DNA of 64,000 bases from Acidovorax sp. T1 (GTDB taxonomy: Bacteria; Pseudomonadota; Gammaproteobacteria; Burkholderiales; Burkholderiaceae_C), in the NCBI RefSeq assembly GCF_002176815.1, contig NZ_CP021648.1, positions 1,558,001 through 1,622,000 on the forward strand, written 5' to 3'. The first letter of the stretch is position 1, and each line of letters begins with the position of its first letter. Shown piece after piece: positions 18,563 through 32,109 of this stretch. The notes under the pieces are model-generated. The model was not told the DNA's origin, made no database searches, and worked only from the letters and a program-made list of their open reading frames with translations. The translations under genes were made by a program, and so were the position numbers.

Positions 18563-18952
18563 ATGCAGAGCCCGGCCGCGTTGCCAGAAATCCACCCAGC
18601 GGCCCCTGGCAGCGGCTGGTGGGCGGTGTGCCTGTGCGCCGGCTGGTGCGGCACCTGTCGCGACTACCAGCCCCTGTTTGACGAGTTGGCGCGTGCGCAC
18701 CCCGGCGTGCGTTTTGAGTGGGTGGACATCGAGGACGAATCCGAAATCGCGGGCGATCTGGACGTGGAGACCTTCCCCACGCTGCTGATTGCCGACGGCC
18801 GCCGGGCCTTGTTCCTGGGGCCGCTGCTGCCGCAGGCGCCTGTGCTGGCCAGGCTGTTGACCAGCCTGCAGGCCGGTGCACCAAGCGCCGCCGGGGCAGG
18901 GGGCGAGGCCCAGGAACTGTTTGAGCGCGTGCGCGCCGCGCGCGGGGCCTAG
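18563..18952 (+). CDS. thioredoxin-like protein
   Basis: A 129-residue thioredoxin-fold protein with the redox motif WCGTC (within CLCAGWCGTCRDYQPLF) and the conserved cis-proline segment VETFPTLLI. No signal peptide, so probably cytoplasmic. It starts 14 bp after the tri-heme cytochrome with GAAGGAGAA as ribosome binding site, so it is co-transcribed; the partner protein is unknown. The C-terminal 25 residues are Ala/Gly-rich and variable. Confidence 0.8.
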   Translation: MQSPAALPEIHPAAPGSGWWAVCLCAGWCGTCRDYQPLFDELARAHPGVRFEWVDIEDESEIAGDLDVETFPTLLIADGRRALFLGPLLPQAPVLARLLTSLQAGAPSAAGAGGEAQELFERVRAARGA

Positions 18953-19048
18953 TCGCCGGGTCTTGTGGCACCTGTTGGCACCAGTGTGCGCGCGCAGGCG
19001 CGGAGCGGAAGCGATGCGTGTTGCGGGCTCGGTGGGTGTTTTTACTCC

Positions 19049-19098
19049 TGTTTTTATAGCTGCAGGCGCTTATTCATAAAGCGCTAGAGGCACTTTTT
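19049..19098 (-). repeat. dispersed repeat, copy 5 (opposite orientation)
   Basis: TTTTTATAGCTGCAGGCGCT then AAAGCGCTAGAGGCACTTTT. It lies 14 bp upstream of the helicase start codon. Confidence 0.8.
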
Positions 19099-19111
19099 AC
19101 TTGGTTTTCCT

Positions 19112-22100
19112 ATGGTGCGCTCTTCGTGGTTTGATCTTCGTTCGTTGCAGGCGCAGTGCGACAAGGGCGCCTGGTCGCGTGGCATGGGGCTTTATCGCAA
19201 CGCGGACGTGCTCCACGTCGATATCGAACCCGATGGCGATGGCCGCTGGCTGATGGATGGCGAGGTGCAGGGCAGCCTGTTCGACCCCTATGAGGTGTCG
19301 GTGGAACTGGTCATCGCGCCCAATGGCCAGGTCAAGCAATGGTCGGGTGACTGCAGTTGCCCCGTGGGCGTGGATTGCAAGCATGCAGTGGCGCTGACGC
19401 TGGCAGCGGCGCACGAAAACCCGGCGCTGGAGCAACCCCCTGCGCCCTCCGCCGATGGACTCAAAGCGCTGCAGCAGCGCAAGGAAGCCCTGGCGCGCGC
19501 AGAGGCCGAAGCCCGGCTGGTGCACTGGTTGCACGACTGGGACAGCGCCTCGGGCGTGCCAGCCACGCCAGCCCCGGGAGCCAGGCCGGATCGGCCCGAA
19601 CAGTATCTGTACCTGCTCTCCACCGTGACGCTGCCGCGCGCCACCGCGCCGCAAATGCAGCTGGAGGCCGTGGTGTCTTACCCCAAAGTCACCGGCGGCT
19701 GGGCCAAGCCCAAGCCGATTCGCACGCAGCCTGGCCCGGGGCAGGCCGTGTATGACCGCGCCAGCGATGCCGACCACCAGGTGCTGCAACTGCTGCGGGC
19801 CATGCCGCGCAACCTGGGTTACTACTCGGCCTATAGCCTTGCGCCATCGGGGGTGCTGGAGGGCGCGGCGGGCGTTCTCGCGCTGCAGCAGGCGGCCAGC
19901 ACCGGCCGCCTGTTTGCCGACGTGGGGGGCTCCACCGTGGGCGCGCCGCTGCGCTGGGGCGAGCCGCTGCCCATCACCTGGGCATGGCGCGAGTCCACGC
20001 CAGCCGCAGGGGGTGAAAGCACCTGGGCCCTGGGTGCCAGCCTGCCTGCGGCGTCGGCCACGCTGTGCGGCAACAGCCCCCCGCTGTACCTCGATGCCGA
20101 CCACGGCGTGGTTGGCGCGGTGCAGGCCGAAGGCCTGAGCGCTGCACGGCTCGCCCTGCTGCTCAAGGCGCCCGCGCTGAGCGCCGCCGCGCTGCAAAAG
20201 CACCAGGCCGAGGTCGCCAGCCGCCTGGGCGGTGTGCTGCCATTGCCGCCGGTGCTCGGGCCGCTCACGCGGGTGCAGGGCGTGCAACCCGTGGCGCGCC
20301 TGCATCTGGCGCCCGTGCCGGCGGGCGATGTGCCCGACCTGGGCCTCATCACCGCACAGCTGCGGTTCGACTACCAGGGCCATGTGGGCTGGTGGGTGGG
20401 GCAGGAGCTGGATGTGCTGGTGCCGGCGGCAGATGGCGGCCAAGTGTTGCTGCAGCGCGATGCACAAGCCGAGCTCGGTGCCATCGAGCGGCTGATGGAC
20501 CTGGGCCTGCTGGCCACCGACGATGGCCTGTTCGGCATCCCTGGCGACCGCCCGCAAAACGATTGGATGCACTGGGCCGACAACGGTTTCGGGGTGCTGC
20601 GCGAGGCGGGGTTTGACGTCACGCTCGATGCCGCGCTCTCTGGCTGGATCACGCACGCCGACACACTGGCCGTGGCGTTGCAGCCCGAGGGCGACGACGA
20701 GGCCACATCGCCCTGGTTTGCGCTGTCGCTGGGCATCGAGATCAACGGCGTGCGCCACAACATCCTGCCCTGGCTGCCCGACCTGATCGCCGCCGCTGCG
20801 GCCCACCCGCCAGACCCCGAAACCGGCTTGCCCCAGTTGCCATCGCATGTCTATCTGCCGTCGCAGGCGGGCCCCGGCTTTGTGCGCCTGCCCACCGACA
20901 CGCTGCGACCGTGGCTGGCGGCGCTGCTGGACCTGGTGGGCGACCGTGCCCATGACTTCACCGGCGACAGCCTCAAGCTCTCGCGCATGGATGCGTTGCG
21001 CACCAGCGCCGCGCTGGGCGAGGGGGCCGTGTGGGAGGGTGCCGGTGCTTTGCGCGCCATGGTGGAGCAGCTCAAGGGCGCCAAGGCGTTGCCCGAAGTG
21101 CCGCTGTCGGCCAGCGTGCACGCCACGCTGCGGCCCTACCAGCAGCAGGGCCTGAACTGGCTGCAGTTTTTGCGTGCGCATGGCCTGGCCGGTGTGCTGG
21201 CCGACGACATGGGCCTGGGCAAAACGCTGCAGACCCTGGCGCACATCCAGGTCGAAAAAGATGCGGGCCGCCTGACCCACCCCGCACTCATCATTGCGCC
21301 CGTGAGCCTCATGGGTAACTGGCAGCACGAGGCCGCTCGGTTTTGCCCGGGCCTGCGCAGCCTGGTGCTGCACGGCGCGGGCCGCCATGAGGTGGCCGAA
21401 TCGTTGGCCGAGCACGACCTGGTCATTGCCCCGTATTCATTGCTGCAGCGCGACCGGGAACGATGGCTGGCGCATGAGTGGCATCTGGTGGTGCTCGACG
21501 AAGCCCAGAACATCAAGAACGCCAGCACGCATGCCGCACAGGTGGTGAGCCAGCTGCAGGCGCGCCACCGACTGTGCCTGTCGGGCACGCCCATGGAGAA
21601 CCACCTGGGCGAGGTCTGGAGTTTGTTTCACTTTCTGATGCCCGGCTTTCTGGGCAGCCAGCGGCACTTCAACGAGCTGTTTCGCACGCCGATTGAAAAA
21701 CAGGGCGACGGCGCGCGCATGGCGCAGTTGCGCGCGCGCGTCACGCCGTTCATGCTGCGCCGCACCAAGGCGCTGGTGGCCGGCGAACTGCCGCCCAAGG
21801 TCGAGACCGTGATGCCCGTGGAAATGACCGGTGCGCAGGCCGACCTGTATGAAACCATCCGCTTAGGCATGGAAAAAACCGTGCGCGAGGCACTGCAGTC
21901 CAAGGGGCTGGCCAAGTCGCAGATCACCATCCTCGATGCGCTGCTCAAGCTGCGCCAGGTGTGCTGCGACCCGCAACTGGTTCCGCTGGATGCCGCCAAA
22001 AAGGTCAAGACTTCGGCCAAGCTGGAGCAGTTGATGGCGCTGCTGCCCGAAATGCTGACCGAGGGGCGGCGCATTTTGCTGTTCTCGCAGTTCACCAGCA

Positions 22101-22534
22101 TGCTCACGCTGATCGAGGCCGAGCTGAAAAGGCGCAAACTGCCCTGGGTCAAGCTCACCGGCCAAAGCCAAAAGCGCGACGCGATCATCGAGCAGTTCAC
22201 CAGCGGGCAGGTGCCGCTGTTTCTGATCAGTCTCAAGGCGGGCGGGGTGGGGCTCAATTTGCCCCAGGCCGATACGGTGATCCATTACGACCCGTGGTGG
22301 AACCCCGCTGTGGAAGCCCAGGCCACCGACCGCGCCCACCGCATCGGCCAGACACAGAGCGTGTGGGTGATCAAGCTGGTCGCCCAAGGCACGATTGAAG
22401 AGAAGATTCTGGCGCTGCAGGAGCGCAAGGCGCAGCTGGCAGGCAGCCTGTATGGCGGCGCGGCTGCGCGCAAGGAGCCGATGTTCACCGAAAGCGACCT
22501 CGCAGAACTGCTGCAGCCGCTATCACGGTTGTAG
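19112..22534 (+). CDS. SNF2-family helicase with SWIM zinc finger
   Basis: A 1140-residue SWI2/SNF2 ATPase. The N-terminal region (about 85-100) has the SWIM zinc-binding pattern [16 protein letters not shown] long linker leads to the helicase core: motif [12 protein letters not shown] (about 697), motif [11 protein letters not shown], motif [11 protein letters not shown], motif [13 protein letters not shown] and motif [13 protein letters not shown]. Such proteins remodel nucleoprotein or displace bound proteins from DNA; in bacteria their exact role is poorly defined. It stands alone, preceded by a dispersed repeat, and ends 363 bp before rimP. Confidence 0.9.
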   Translation: MVRSSWFDLRSLQAQCDKGAWSRGMGLYRNADVLHVDIEPDGDGRWLMDGEVQGSLFDPYEVSVELVIAPNGQVKQWSGDCSCPVGVDCKHAVALTLAAAHENPALEQPPAPSADGLKALQQRKEALARAEAEARLVHWLHDWDSASGVPATPAPGARPDRPEQYLYLLSTVTLPRATAPQMQLEAVVSYPKVTGGWAKPKPIRTQPGPGQAVYDRASDADHQVLQLLRAMPRNLGYYSAYSLAPSGVLEGAAGVLALQQAASTGRLFADVGGSTVGAPLRWGEPLPITWAWRESTPAAGGESTWALGASLPAASATLCGNSPPLYLDADHGVVGAVQAEGLSAARLALLLKAPALSAAALQKHQAEVASRLGGVLPLPPVLGPLTRVQGVQPVARLHLAPVPAGDVPDLGLITAQLRFDYQGHVGWWVGQELDVLVPAADGGQVLLQRDAQAELGAIERLMDLGLLATDDGLFGIPGDRPQNDWMHWADNGFGVLREAGFDVTLDAALSGWITHADTLAVALQPEGDDEATSPWFALSLGIEINGVRHNILPWLPDLIAAAAAHPPDPETGLPQLPSHVYLPSQAGPGFVRLPTDTLRPWLAALLDLVGDRAHDFTGDSLKLSRMDALRTSAALGEGAVWEGAGALRAMVEQLKGAKALPEVPLSASVHATLRPYQQQGLNWLQFLRAHGLAGVLADDMGLGKTLQTLAHIQVEKDAGRLTHPALIIAPVSLMGNWQHEAARFCPGLRSLVLHGAGRHEVAESLAEHDLVIAPYSLLQRDRERWLAHEWHLVVLDEAQNIKNASTHAAQVVSQLQARHRLCLSGTPMENHLGEVWSLFHFLMPGFLGSQRHFNELFRTPIEKQGDGARMAQLRARVTPFMLRRTKALVAGELPPKVETVMPVEMTGAQADLYETIRLGMEKTVREALQSKGLAKSQITILDALLKLRQVCCDPQLVPLDAAKKVKTSAKLEQLMALLPEMLTEGRRILLFSQFTSMLTLIEAELKRRKLPWVKLTGQSQKRDAIIEQFTSGQVPLFLISLKAGGVGLNLPQADTVIHYDPWWNPAVEAQATDRAHRIGQTQSVWVIKLVAQGTIEEKILALQERKAQLAGSLYGGAAARKEPMFTESDLAELLQPLSRL

Positions 22535-22573
22535 CTGCTCGCGCTTGTTGAATAAGCGCCAGGTGCCGTTTTG
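22529..22573 (-). repeat. dispersed repeat, copy 6
   Basis: TTGTAGCTGCTCGCGCTTGT then ATAAGCGCCAGGTGCCGTTT overlaps the helicase stop codon. Confidence 0.7.
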
Positions 22574-22646
22574 GTATCGCATCGTCCGGCAGGCCGCGTG
22601 GGCACTGGCCTGGGCGCATTGACAACAGCTTTCCCCGTGTGCATCT

Positions 22647-22675
22647 TTGCAAAACAACACTTTGCACGCTACAAT
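22647..22675 (+). promoter_or_regulatory. promoter of the rimP-nusA-infB operon
   Basis: TTGCAA (22647-22652) and TACAAT (22670-22675) with 17 bp between. Transcription would begin near 22682, placing the hairpin at 22686-22727 at the very 5' end of the mRNA. Confidence 0.65.
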
Positions 22676-22685
22676 ACGGGTCTCA

Positions 22686-22727
22686 CGACCAAACGGGCGG
22701 GTACCAACCGCCCGTTTTTTTTGGTCG
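22686..22727 (+). terminator. terminator-like hairpin at the 5' end of the rimP operon transcript
   Basis: CGGGCGG and CCGCCCG pair around a 7-base loop and are followed by eight T residues; an outer CGACCAAA/TTTGGTCG pairing extends the stem. It lies a few bases after the predicted start site, so it could be an attenuator of this operon or the end of upstream transcription. Confidence 0.7.
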
Positions 22728-22792
22728 AATGCTTTTGGAGCTCGAAGCTGTCGGGGAAGAGTCTCCGGGGGTTATCGGGTTTTTTGTTTTGG

Positions 22793-22864
22793 ACTTACGC
22801 AAACAAGGGTGCACGAGGGGTGCTTCCATGGGGTGGCAGCTGGCCTGATCCTGATTTGCGTAAG
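22793..22864 (+). promoter_or_regulatory. long-range inverted repeat in the rimP leader
   Basis: ACTTACGCAAA (22793-22803) is exactly complementary to TTTGCGTAAGT (22854-22864), enclosing 50 bases, in the untranslated leader 33 bp before rimP. Confidence 0.5.
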
Positions 22865-22896
22865 TTGTGTTGTTTTTCCGGGATTGAACTGAACAC

Positions 22897-23490
22897 GTGG
22901 CATTACAGCAAGTCGTTGAACAAATTGTGGCGGGTCTGGGTTATGACCTGGTGGAGATCGAGCGATCTCCGGGGGGCTTGCTGCGCGTCACCATCGATTT
23001 GCCATGGGTTCAGCCCGCGGTGGATGCACCAGAGCCGGCCATCGAGCAATACGTCACGGTGGAAGACTGTGAAAAGGTCACCCGCCAGCTGCAGTTTGCG
23101 CTGGAGGTGGATGGGGTCGAGTACAAACGGCTCGAAGTCTCGTCGCCGGGCATTGATCGCCCCTTGCGCCACGAGCAGGATTTTGTGCGTTTTGAAGGTT
23201 CGGTCATCGACCTCACTCTGAAAGCGCCCATCGGCGCTGCGGCGGTGGGGCAGGTCAATGCCACCCGCAAAAAGTTTCGTGGCACGCTGGAGCGGGCCGA
23301 ATCAGGTGGCTGGCAGATCGTCTGGAGCGATGAGCCGGCGGTCAAGCCTGGTCAGAAAATAAGCAAGAAGCGTGTGCCAGCCCCCTTGCAGGCGCTGGGG
23401 TTCGCGCTGGATGAGCTCAGGGATGCCCGACTGGCGCTCATTGTGGATTTCAAGGGGCGGGGGGCAAAGGCTGGTCAAGTACCGGACTGA
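22897..23490 (+). CDS. rimP: ribosome maturation factor RimP
   Basis: Cytoplasmic factor needed for 30S subunit maturation, 197 residues. It has the two RimP domains: an N-terminal part with LGYDLVEIERSPGGLLRVTID and the conserved LEVSSPGIDRPL, then an Sm-like C-terminal domain. A GTG codon at 22897 is the only start that fits the family N-terminus (MALQQVVEQIVAGLGYDL). It is the first gene of the rimP-nusA-infB-rbfA-truB cluster, the conserved bacterial order. The leader carries hairpins that may regulate it. Confidence 0.95.
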   Translation: MALQQVVEQIVAGLGYDLVEIERSPGGLLRVTIDLPWVQPAVDAPEPAIEQYVTVEDCEKVTRQLQFALEVDGVEYKRLEVSSPGIDRPLRHEQDFVRFEGSVIDLTLKAPIGAAAVGQVNATRKKFRGTLERAESGGWQIVWSDEPAVKPGQKISKKRVPAPLQALGFALDELRDARLALIVDFKGRGAKAGQVPD

Positions 23491-23568
23491 GTCGCTGGAT
23501 GGTTTGGAGTAGGTGGGCAGTTGCTGGCAGCTGTTGCCTGCGGATGATAGAAACAGGAGAGTCGTCGC

Positions 23569-25053
23569 ATGAATCGCGAATTGTTGATGTTGGTTGAGGC
23601 CATTTCGCGCGAGAAGAACGTGGAGCGCGATGTGGTCTTGGGCGCCGTGGAGTCGGCCTTGGCCCAGGCTACCAAGAAGCTGTACCAGGGCGAGGTGGAC
23701 ATCCGCGTGTCCGTCGATCGCGACAGCGGCAACTATGAGACTTTCCGTCGCTGGCTGGTGGTGCCTGACGAGGCGGGTCTGCAAAATCCCGAAGCCGAAG
23801 AGCTGCTGATGGACGCCAAGGAGCGTATCGCCGACATCGAAGTCGGGGAATACATCGAAGAAGGCGTCGAGTCGGTGCCCATCGGTCGCATCGGCGCTAT
23901 GGCGGCCAAGCAGGTCATCCTGCAGAAGATCCGCGACGCCGAGCGCGAAATGCTGCTCAACGACTTCATGTCGCGTGGCGAGCGCATTTTCACGGGCACC
24001 GTCAAGCGCATGGACAAGGGCGACATCATTGTCGAATCCGGCCGCGTGGAGGGCCGCCTGCGTCGCAGCGAGATGATCCCCAAGGAAAACCTGCGCAGTG
24101 GCGACCGCGTTCGCGCCATGATCATGGAAGTGGACCTGACGCTGCGCGGCGCGCCCATCATCCTGTCGCGCTCGGCCCCCGAGTTCATGGTCGAGCTGTT
24201 CCGCCAGGAAGTGCCCGAGATCGAGCAAGGCCTGTTGGAGATCAAGAGCTGCGCCCGTGACCCCGGTTCGCGCGCCAAGATTGCCGTGCTGTCGCATGAC
24301 AAGCGCGTGGACCCCATCGGTACCTGCGTTGGCGTGCGCGGCACCCGTGTGAATGCGGTGACCAACGAGCTTGCCGGCGAACGCGTGGACATCGTGCTGT
24401 GGTCCGAAGACCCGGCCCAGTTCGTGATTGGTGCGCTGGCCCCGGCCAACGTCTCGTCCATTGTGGTCGATGAGGAAAAGCATGCCATGGACGTGGTGGT
24501 GGATGAGGAAAACCTCGCCATCGCCATCGGTCGTGGCGGCCAGAACGTGCGTCTGGCCTCCGACCTGACTGGTTGGAAAATCAACATCATGGACGCCGCC
24601 GAGTCGGCCCAGAAGCAGGCCAACGAGTCTGATACGGCCCGCCGTCTGTTCATGGAAAAGCTCGATGTGGACGAGGAAATCGCCGACATCCTGATCGCCG
24701 AAGGTTTCAACAGCCTGGAAGAGGTGGCTTATGTGCCACTGCAGGAAATGCTGGAAATCGAAAGCTTCGACGAAGATACCGTGAGCGAGCTGCGTACCCG
24801 TGCCAAGGATGCGTTGCTCACCATGGAAATCGCCCGCGAGGAAAGCGTTGGCGAGGTTTCGCAGGATCTGCGCGATCTCGAAGGCCTTACACCCGAATTG
24901 ATTGCCAAGCTGGCAGAAAATGGTGTGCACACGCGTGACGACCTGGCCGATCTGGCCATTGATGAACTGACCGACCTGACCGGACAGTCCGCAGAAGATG
25001 CCAAAGCCTTGATCATGAAGGCGCGCGAACACTGGTTCGCAGGGCAAGAGTAA
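23569..25053 (+). CDS. nusA: transcription termination/antitermination factor NusA
   Basis: RNA polymerase-binding elongation and termination factor, 494 residues. It shows the N-terminal NusA domain, an S1 domain (about 135-200, ending [16 protein letters not shown]), two KH domains (including [15 protein letters not shown] and [13 protein letters not shown]), and two C-terminal acidic repeats typical of proteobacterial NusA (about 360-490). The start has AACAGGAGAG upstream. NusA is known to affect expression of its own operon, which bears on the leader hairpins. Confidence 0.97.
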   Translation: MNRELLMLVEAISREKNVERDVVLGAVESALAQATKKLYQGEVDIRVSVDRDSGNYETFRRWLVVPDEAGLQNPEAEELLMDAKERIADIEVGEYIEEGVESVPIGRIGAMAAKQVILQKIRDAEREMLLNDFMSRGERIFTGTVKRMDKGDIIVESGRVEGRLRRSEMIPKENLRSGDRVRAMIMEVDLTLRGAPIILSRSAPEFMVELFRQEVPEIEQGLLEIKSCARDPGSRAKIAVLSHDKRVDPIGTCVGVRGTRVNAVTNELAGERVDIVLWSEDPAQFVIGALAPANVSSIVVDEEKHAMDVVVDEENLAIAIGRGGQNVRLASDLTGWKINIMDAAESAQKQANESDTARRLFMEKLDVDEEIADILIAEGFNSLEEVAYVPLQEMLEIESFDEDTVSELRTRAKDALLTMEIAREESVGEVSQDLRDLEGLTPELIAKLAENGVHTRDDLADLAIDELTDLTGQSAEDAKALIMKAREHWFAGQE

Positions 25054-25076
25054 GGTCAGGGAGGCACGAACCACAT

Positions 25077-27944
<2,868 letters not shown>

Positions 27945-27947
27945 TCC

Positions 27948-28319
27948 ATGGCTGCCAAGAAATCTTCCACCCCCAACCGCGCCTTCAAGGTGGCCGATCA
28001 GATCCAGCGTGATCTGACGGAACTGATCGCGCGCGAGTTGAAAGACCCGCGCGTGGGCATGGTGACGCTGCAGGGTGTGGAGGTGACTCCCGACTATGCG
28101 CACGCCAAGGTGTTCTTCAGCCTGCTGGTGGGCGACCCGGTGGAAACGCAGGCGGCACTCAACCAGGCTGCAGGTTTTCTGCGCAATGGCCTGTTCAAGC
28201 GTCTGCACATCCATACGGTGCCCACGCTGCATTTCGTGTTTGACCGCACCTCCGAGCGTGCGGCCGACATGAATGCCTTGATTGCCAAGGCTGTTTCCTC
28301 GCGCGCACAGGAAGATTAG
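27948..28319 (+). CDS. rbfA: ribosome-binding factor A
   Basis: Small 30S assembly factor of 123 residues with the KH-like fold and family segments [21 protein letters not shown] (split here over helix 1), HAKVFFSLL and LHFVFDRT. It begins 3 bp after the infB stop and precedes truB by 2 bp, so it is translationally coupled within the operon. Confidence 0.95.
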   Translation: MAAKKSSTPNRAFKVADQIQRDLTELIARELKDPRVGMVTLQGVEVTPDYAHAKVFFSLLVGDPVETQAALNQAAGFLRNGLFKRLHIHTVPTLHFVFDRTSERAADMNALIAKAVSSRAQED

Positions 28320-28321
28320 CC

Positions 28322-29314
28322 ATGAACGCGCCACGCACCAGGGTGCAGCGGCGCCCTGTGCATGGGGTGTTGCTGCTCGATAAACCGCTCGGCCTGTCGA
28401 GCAATGACGCCTTGCAGAAGGCGAAGTGGCTGCTGCGCGCCGAAAAGGCGGGCCATACCGGCACGCTCGATCCTCTGGCCACTGGCGTGCTGCCGCTGTG
28501 TTTTGGCGCCGCCACGAAGTTCAGCCAGCTGCAGCTCGATGCGCCCAAGACCTACGAGGCCATCGCCTTGCTGGGCACCACCACGACCACTGGCGATGCC
28601 GAGGGTGATGTCGTGCAGCGCTGCGATGTGGACCGCGCCCAGCTCACCCCTGAGCGCCTGGCGGACGTGCAGCGGCAGTTCACCGGCCCCATCCGCCAAG
28701 TGCCGCCCATGCACAGCGCGCTCAAGAAGGATGGCAAGGCGCTGTATGAATACGCCCGCGCAGGCGTCACGGTAGAGCGCGAGGCGCGCGATGTGGTCAT
28801 TCATGCATTGAATCTGACGCTAGCGCTTACGGATAAAGCGCAGGCAGCTATCAAAATAATAGTAACCTGCAGCAAAGGCACCTACATCCGCACCCTGGGC
28901 GAAGACATCGGCGCGGCACTGGGCTGCGGCGCGCACCTGACTTTTTTGCGCCGTATCGACACCGGCGGCCTGGGCGTGGAGCGCTGCATCACGCTGGCGC
29001 AGCTGGAGGCCATGCCCGAGGACGATCGCCTGGCCAGCCTGCAAGCGCCCGAATCCTTGCTGGCACAACACATGCGTGTCACGCTGGACGGCGACAATAC
29101 CGCTCGTTTCCTTTCGGGGTTGCGGCGCAGGGGCGACTGGCCCGACGCCAATGCCGTGGCGGTTTTCAGCGAGGCCCCTGCGGCCTTGCTGGGCGTCGGT
29201 CATATCAAAAACGGTGAACTGGTGCCCGACAGGCTCCTGAGTCCGCTGGAAATTCAACAAATTTTGGAAGGCACGCCGCACCTACAAGCCAGCGGCATAT
29301 TGGAAAAACTATGA
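28322..29314 (+). CDS. truB: tRNA pseudouridine(55) synthase TruB
   Basis: Makes pseudouridine 55 in the T loop of tRNAs; 330 residues. The catalytic motif [14 protein letters not shown] (Asp about 51) and the later [15 protein letters not shown] are intact. A copy of the dispersed repeat lies in frame at 28810-28862 and encodes residues about 164-180 ([17 protein letters not shown]), directly before that second motif. The reading frame stays open, so the repeat has been absorbed into the protein. The stop overlaps the typA start (ATGA). Confidence 0.95.
   Translation: MNAPRTRVQRRPVHGVLLLDKPLGLSSNDALQKAKWLLRAEKAGHTGTLDPLATGVLPLCFGAATKFSQLQLDAPKTYEAIALLGTTTTTGDAEGDVVQRCDVDRAQLTPERLADVQRQFTGPIRQVPPMHSALKKDGKALYEYARAGVTVEREARDVVIHALNLTLALTDKAQAAIKIIVTCSKGTYIRTLGEDIGAALGCGAHLTFLRRIDTGGLGVERCITLAQLEAMPEDDRLASLQAPESLLAQHMRVTLDGDNTARFLSGLRRRGDWPDANAVAVFSEAPAALLGVGHIKNGELVPDRLLSPLEIQQILEGTPHLQASGILEKL
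28810..28862 (+). repeat. dispersed repeat, copy 7, inside truB
   Basis: CTGACGCTAGCGCTTACGGA then AAAGCGCAGGCAGCTATCAA matches the family consensus and is translated in frame. Confidence 0.75.
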
Positions 29315-31131
29315 GCAAACAAATCCGCAACATCGCCATCATTGCCCACGTGGACCATGGCAAGACCACCATGGTCGACCAACTGCTGCGCCAGTCCGGC
29401 ACCTTCGCCGACCACGAAAAAGTGGTCGACACCGTGATGGACAACAACGCCATCGAAAAAGAGCGCGGCATCACCATCCTGGCCAAGAACTGCGCCGTGA
29501 GCTGGGAAGGCACGCACATCAACATCGTTGACACCCCCGGTCACGCGGACTTTGGCGGTGAAGTGGAACGCGCGCTGTCCATGGTGGACGGTGTGGTTCT
29601 GCTGATCGACGCGCAAGAGGGCCCCATGCCCCAGACGCGTTTTGTGACCAAGAAGGCGCTGGCCCTGGGGCTCAAGCCCATCGTGGTGGTCAACAAGGTG
29701 GACAAGCCCGGTGCCAACCCCGACAAGGTCGTGAACGCGGCTTTCGACCTGTTCGACAAGCTCGGTGCCACCGACGAGCAGCTCGACTTTCCCGTGGTCT
29801 ACGCCTCGGGCATCAACGGCTGGTCGTCGCTCGAAGAGGGCGCACCAGGTGAGCAGTGGGGCCCCGACATGTCGGCTCTGTTCAACACCGTGCTCAAGCA
29901 TGTGCCCGCGCAAAAGGGTGATCCCGCTGCTCCGTTGCAGTTGCAGATTTCCGCACTCGATTTCTCCACTTTTGTCGGCCGCATCGGCGTGGGCCGCATC
30001 AGCCAGGGCACGATCAAGCCCATGATGGATGTGCTGGTCATGGAAGGCCCCGATGGCAAGACCATCAAGGGCCGCGTCAACCAGGTGCTGACGTTCCAGG
30101 GCCTGGACCGCGTGCAGGCCACCGAAGCCGGTCCCGGCGAAATCGTGCTGATCAACGGCATTGCCGATATCGGCATCGGCGTGACCATCACCGACCCGCT
30201 CAAGCCTGCGCCGCTGCCCATGCTCAAGGTGGACGAGCCCACGCTGACCATGAACTTTTGCGTGAACACTAGCCCGCTGGCGGGCCGCGAAGGTAAATAT
30301 GTGACCAGCCGCCAGATCTGGGACCGCCTGCAAAAGGAGCTGCAACACAACGTGGCCCTGCGCGTGAAGGAAACCGACGAGGAAGGCATCTTTGAAGTGA
30401 TGGGCCGGGGCGAACTGCACCTGACCATCCTGCTGGAAAACATGCGCCGTGAAGGCTACGAGCTGGCAGTGTCCAAGCCGCGCGTGGTGTTCAAGGAGAT
30501 CAATGGCGAGAAGTGCGAGCCTATCGAGCTGGTCACCGCCGACATCGAGGAAGCCCACCAGGGTGGCGTGATGCAGGCCCTGGGCGAGCGCAAGGGCGAG
30601 CTGGTGAATATGGAGCCGGACGGCCGGGGCCGTGTGCGCCTCGAATACCGCATTCCTGCCCGCGGCCTGATCGGCTTCACCAACGAGTTCCTGAACCTGA
30701 CGCGCGGTTCCGGCCTGATTGCCAACATTTTCGACAGCTACGAACCCCACAAGGGTGACATCGGCGGCCGCAAGAACGGCGTGCTGATTTCGATGGACGA
30801 CGGTGAAATCTTCACCTACGCCCTGGGCAAGCTGGACGACCGTGGCCGCATGTTCGTGAAGGCGAACGACCCGGTGTACGAAGGCATGATTGTGGGCATC
30901 CACAGCCGTGACAACGACCTGGTGGTGAATGCCACGCGCACCAAGCAGCTGACCAACTTCCGCGTTTCGGGCAAGGAAGACGCGATCAAGATCACCCCGC
31001 CCATCGATGCCACGCTGGAATACGCCGTGGAGTTCATCGAGGACGATGAGCTGGTCGAGATCACGCCCAAGTCCATCCGCATCCGCAAGCGCCACCTCAA
31101 GGAAAGCGATCGCAAGCGCGCTGGTCGCTGA
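29311..31131 (+). CDS. typA: translational GTPase TypA/BipA
   Basis: Ribosome-associated GTPase involved in 50S assembly at low temperature and stress responses, 606 residues. G-domain motifs are intact: [10 protein letters not shown] (about 11-20), [12 protein letters not shown], and NKVDKPGA. Domains II, III and V and the BipA C-terminal domain follow, with [18 protein letters not shown] typical of the family. ATG overlaps the truB stop by 4 bp. Two hairpins follow the stop. Confidence 0.96.
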   Translation: MSKQIRNIAIIAHVDHGKTTMVDQLLRQSGTFADHEKVVDTVMDNNAIEKERGITILAKNCAVSWEGTHINIVDTPGHADFGGEVERALSMVDGVVLLIDAQEGPMPQTRFVTKKALALGLKPIVVVNKVDKPGANPDKVVNAAFDLFDKLGATDEQLDFPVVYASGINGWSSLEEGAPGEQWGPDMSALFNTVLKHVPAQKGDPAAPLQLQISALDFSTFVGRIGVGRISQGTIKPMMDVLVMEGPDGKTIKGRVNQVLTFQGLDRVQATEAGPGEIVLINGIADIGIGVTITDPLKPAPLPMLKVDEPTLTMNFCVNTSPLAGREGKYVTSRQIWDRLQKELQHNVALRVKETDEEGIFEVMGRGELHLTILLENMRREGYELAVSKPRVVFKEINGEKCEPIELVTADIEEAHQGGVMQALGERKGELVNMEPDGRGRVRLEYRIPARGLIGFTNEFLNLTRGSGLIANIFDSYEPHKGDIGGRKNGVLISMDDGEIFTYALGKLDDRGRMFVKANDPVYEGMIVGIHSRDNDLVVNATRTKQLTNFRVSGKEDAIKITPPIDATLEYAVEFIEDDELVEITPKSIRIRKRHLKESDRKRAGR

Positions 31132-31176
31132 TTCCGGGTTCAGGGGCTTTTCAAATGCCCCTGGCCGCCTCTATCA

Positions 31177-31203
31177 GGGCCACTGCAGTGCAGTGGCCCT
31201 TTT
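31177..31203 (+). terminator. terminator after typA
   Basis: GGGCCACTG and CAGTGGCCC pair over a 5-base loop and are followed by TTTT. A second hairpin, CAGGGGC/GCCCCTG, lies just before it at 31141-31162. Confidence 0.75.
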
Positions 31204-31236
31204 GCCGTCTGAAGCGATGTTTGCCGACGAAAAATC

Positions 31237-32109
31237 ATGAAACTCACGCATTCCCGTGCGGTCGCGCTGATGCTGGTTGTGACGCTGCTGTGGTCCATTG
31301 CCGGTGTGGTGACGCGGCATCTGGAGCATGCGCGCAGCTTTGAAGTGACCTTCTGGCGCAGCTTTTTTACCGTGGTGTCGCTGCTGGTGATTTTGCCTGC
31401 GCTGCAGGGCCGCAGCGTGTTTTCGGCCATGCGCCGCGGCGGCGCTGCACTGTGGCTGTCGGGTCTGTGCTGGAGCGTGATGTTCACCACCTTCATGGTG
31501 GCCATGATGCTCATGCCCGTGGCGAATGTGCTGGTGACCATGGCGGCAGGCCCGCTGCTCACGGCCCTGTTTGCACGCCTGTTTATCGGGCACCGGATTG
31601 CGTTGCGCACCTGGGTGGCCATCGGAATTGCCGGCGTGGGCATGGCGTGGATGTATGGGGCGCAGATGGCCGGGTTGCCGCTGGCGGGCACACTGGTGGC
31701 CCTGTGCATTCCGGTGGCGGCAGCGGCGAACTGGACGGTGGTGCAATCGTCCCAGCAGCATGGCCACGCGGTGGACCTGGTGCCGGCGGTGCTGGTGGGC
31801 GCCGTGTTGTCGGCGCTGGCTACGTTGCCCCTGGCACTGCCGTTTCAGGCAACGGGCCACGATATCCTTCTGTTGGCGCTGCTCGGGCTGTTTCAGCTGG
31901 CGATTCCGTGCGTTCTGGCGGTGCGCTGTGGGCGTGTGCTCAAGGCCCCCGAAATGGCCTTGCTGGGCTTGCTGGAGGTGATCTTCGGTATCTTGCTGGC
32001 CTGGGCCGGTGCAGGTGAGCGCCCTGGGGCTGCCGTGCTGACCGGCGGCCTGCTGGTGATTGGCGCCTTGGTAATCAATGAATTTTTAGGCTGGAAGGAA
32101 CAAAAATGA
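31237..32109 (+). CDS. EamA/DMT-family transporter
   Basis: Inner-membrane transporter of 290 residues with ten predicted helices in two EamA repeats (first near MLVVTLLWSIAGVVTRHL, second near LVALCIPVAAAANWTVVQ). It probably exports a metabolite; substrate not predictable. Its stop overlaps the start of the next gene (TGACGG region), so the two are translationally coupled. Confidence 0.85.
   Translation: MKLTHSRAVALMLVVTLLWSIAGVVTRHLEHARSFEVTFWRSFFTVVSLLVILPALQGRSVFSAMRRGGAALWLSGLCWSVMFTTFMVAMMLMPVANVLVTMAAGPLLTALFARLFIGHRIALRTWVAIGIAGVGMAWMYGAQMAGLPLAGTLVALCIPVAAAANWTVVQSSQQHGHAVDLVPAVLVGAVLSALATLPLALPFQATGHDILLLALLGLFQLAIPCVLAVRCGRVLKAPEMALLGLLEVIFGILLAWAGAGERPGAAVLTGGLLVIGALVINEFLGWKEQK

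Noticed and set aside
22640..22730. tRNA gene at the head of the nusA operon, as in E. coli
   Set aside because: The sequence folds as a single terminator-like hairpin with no cloverleaf or TTCGA loop.
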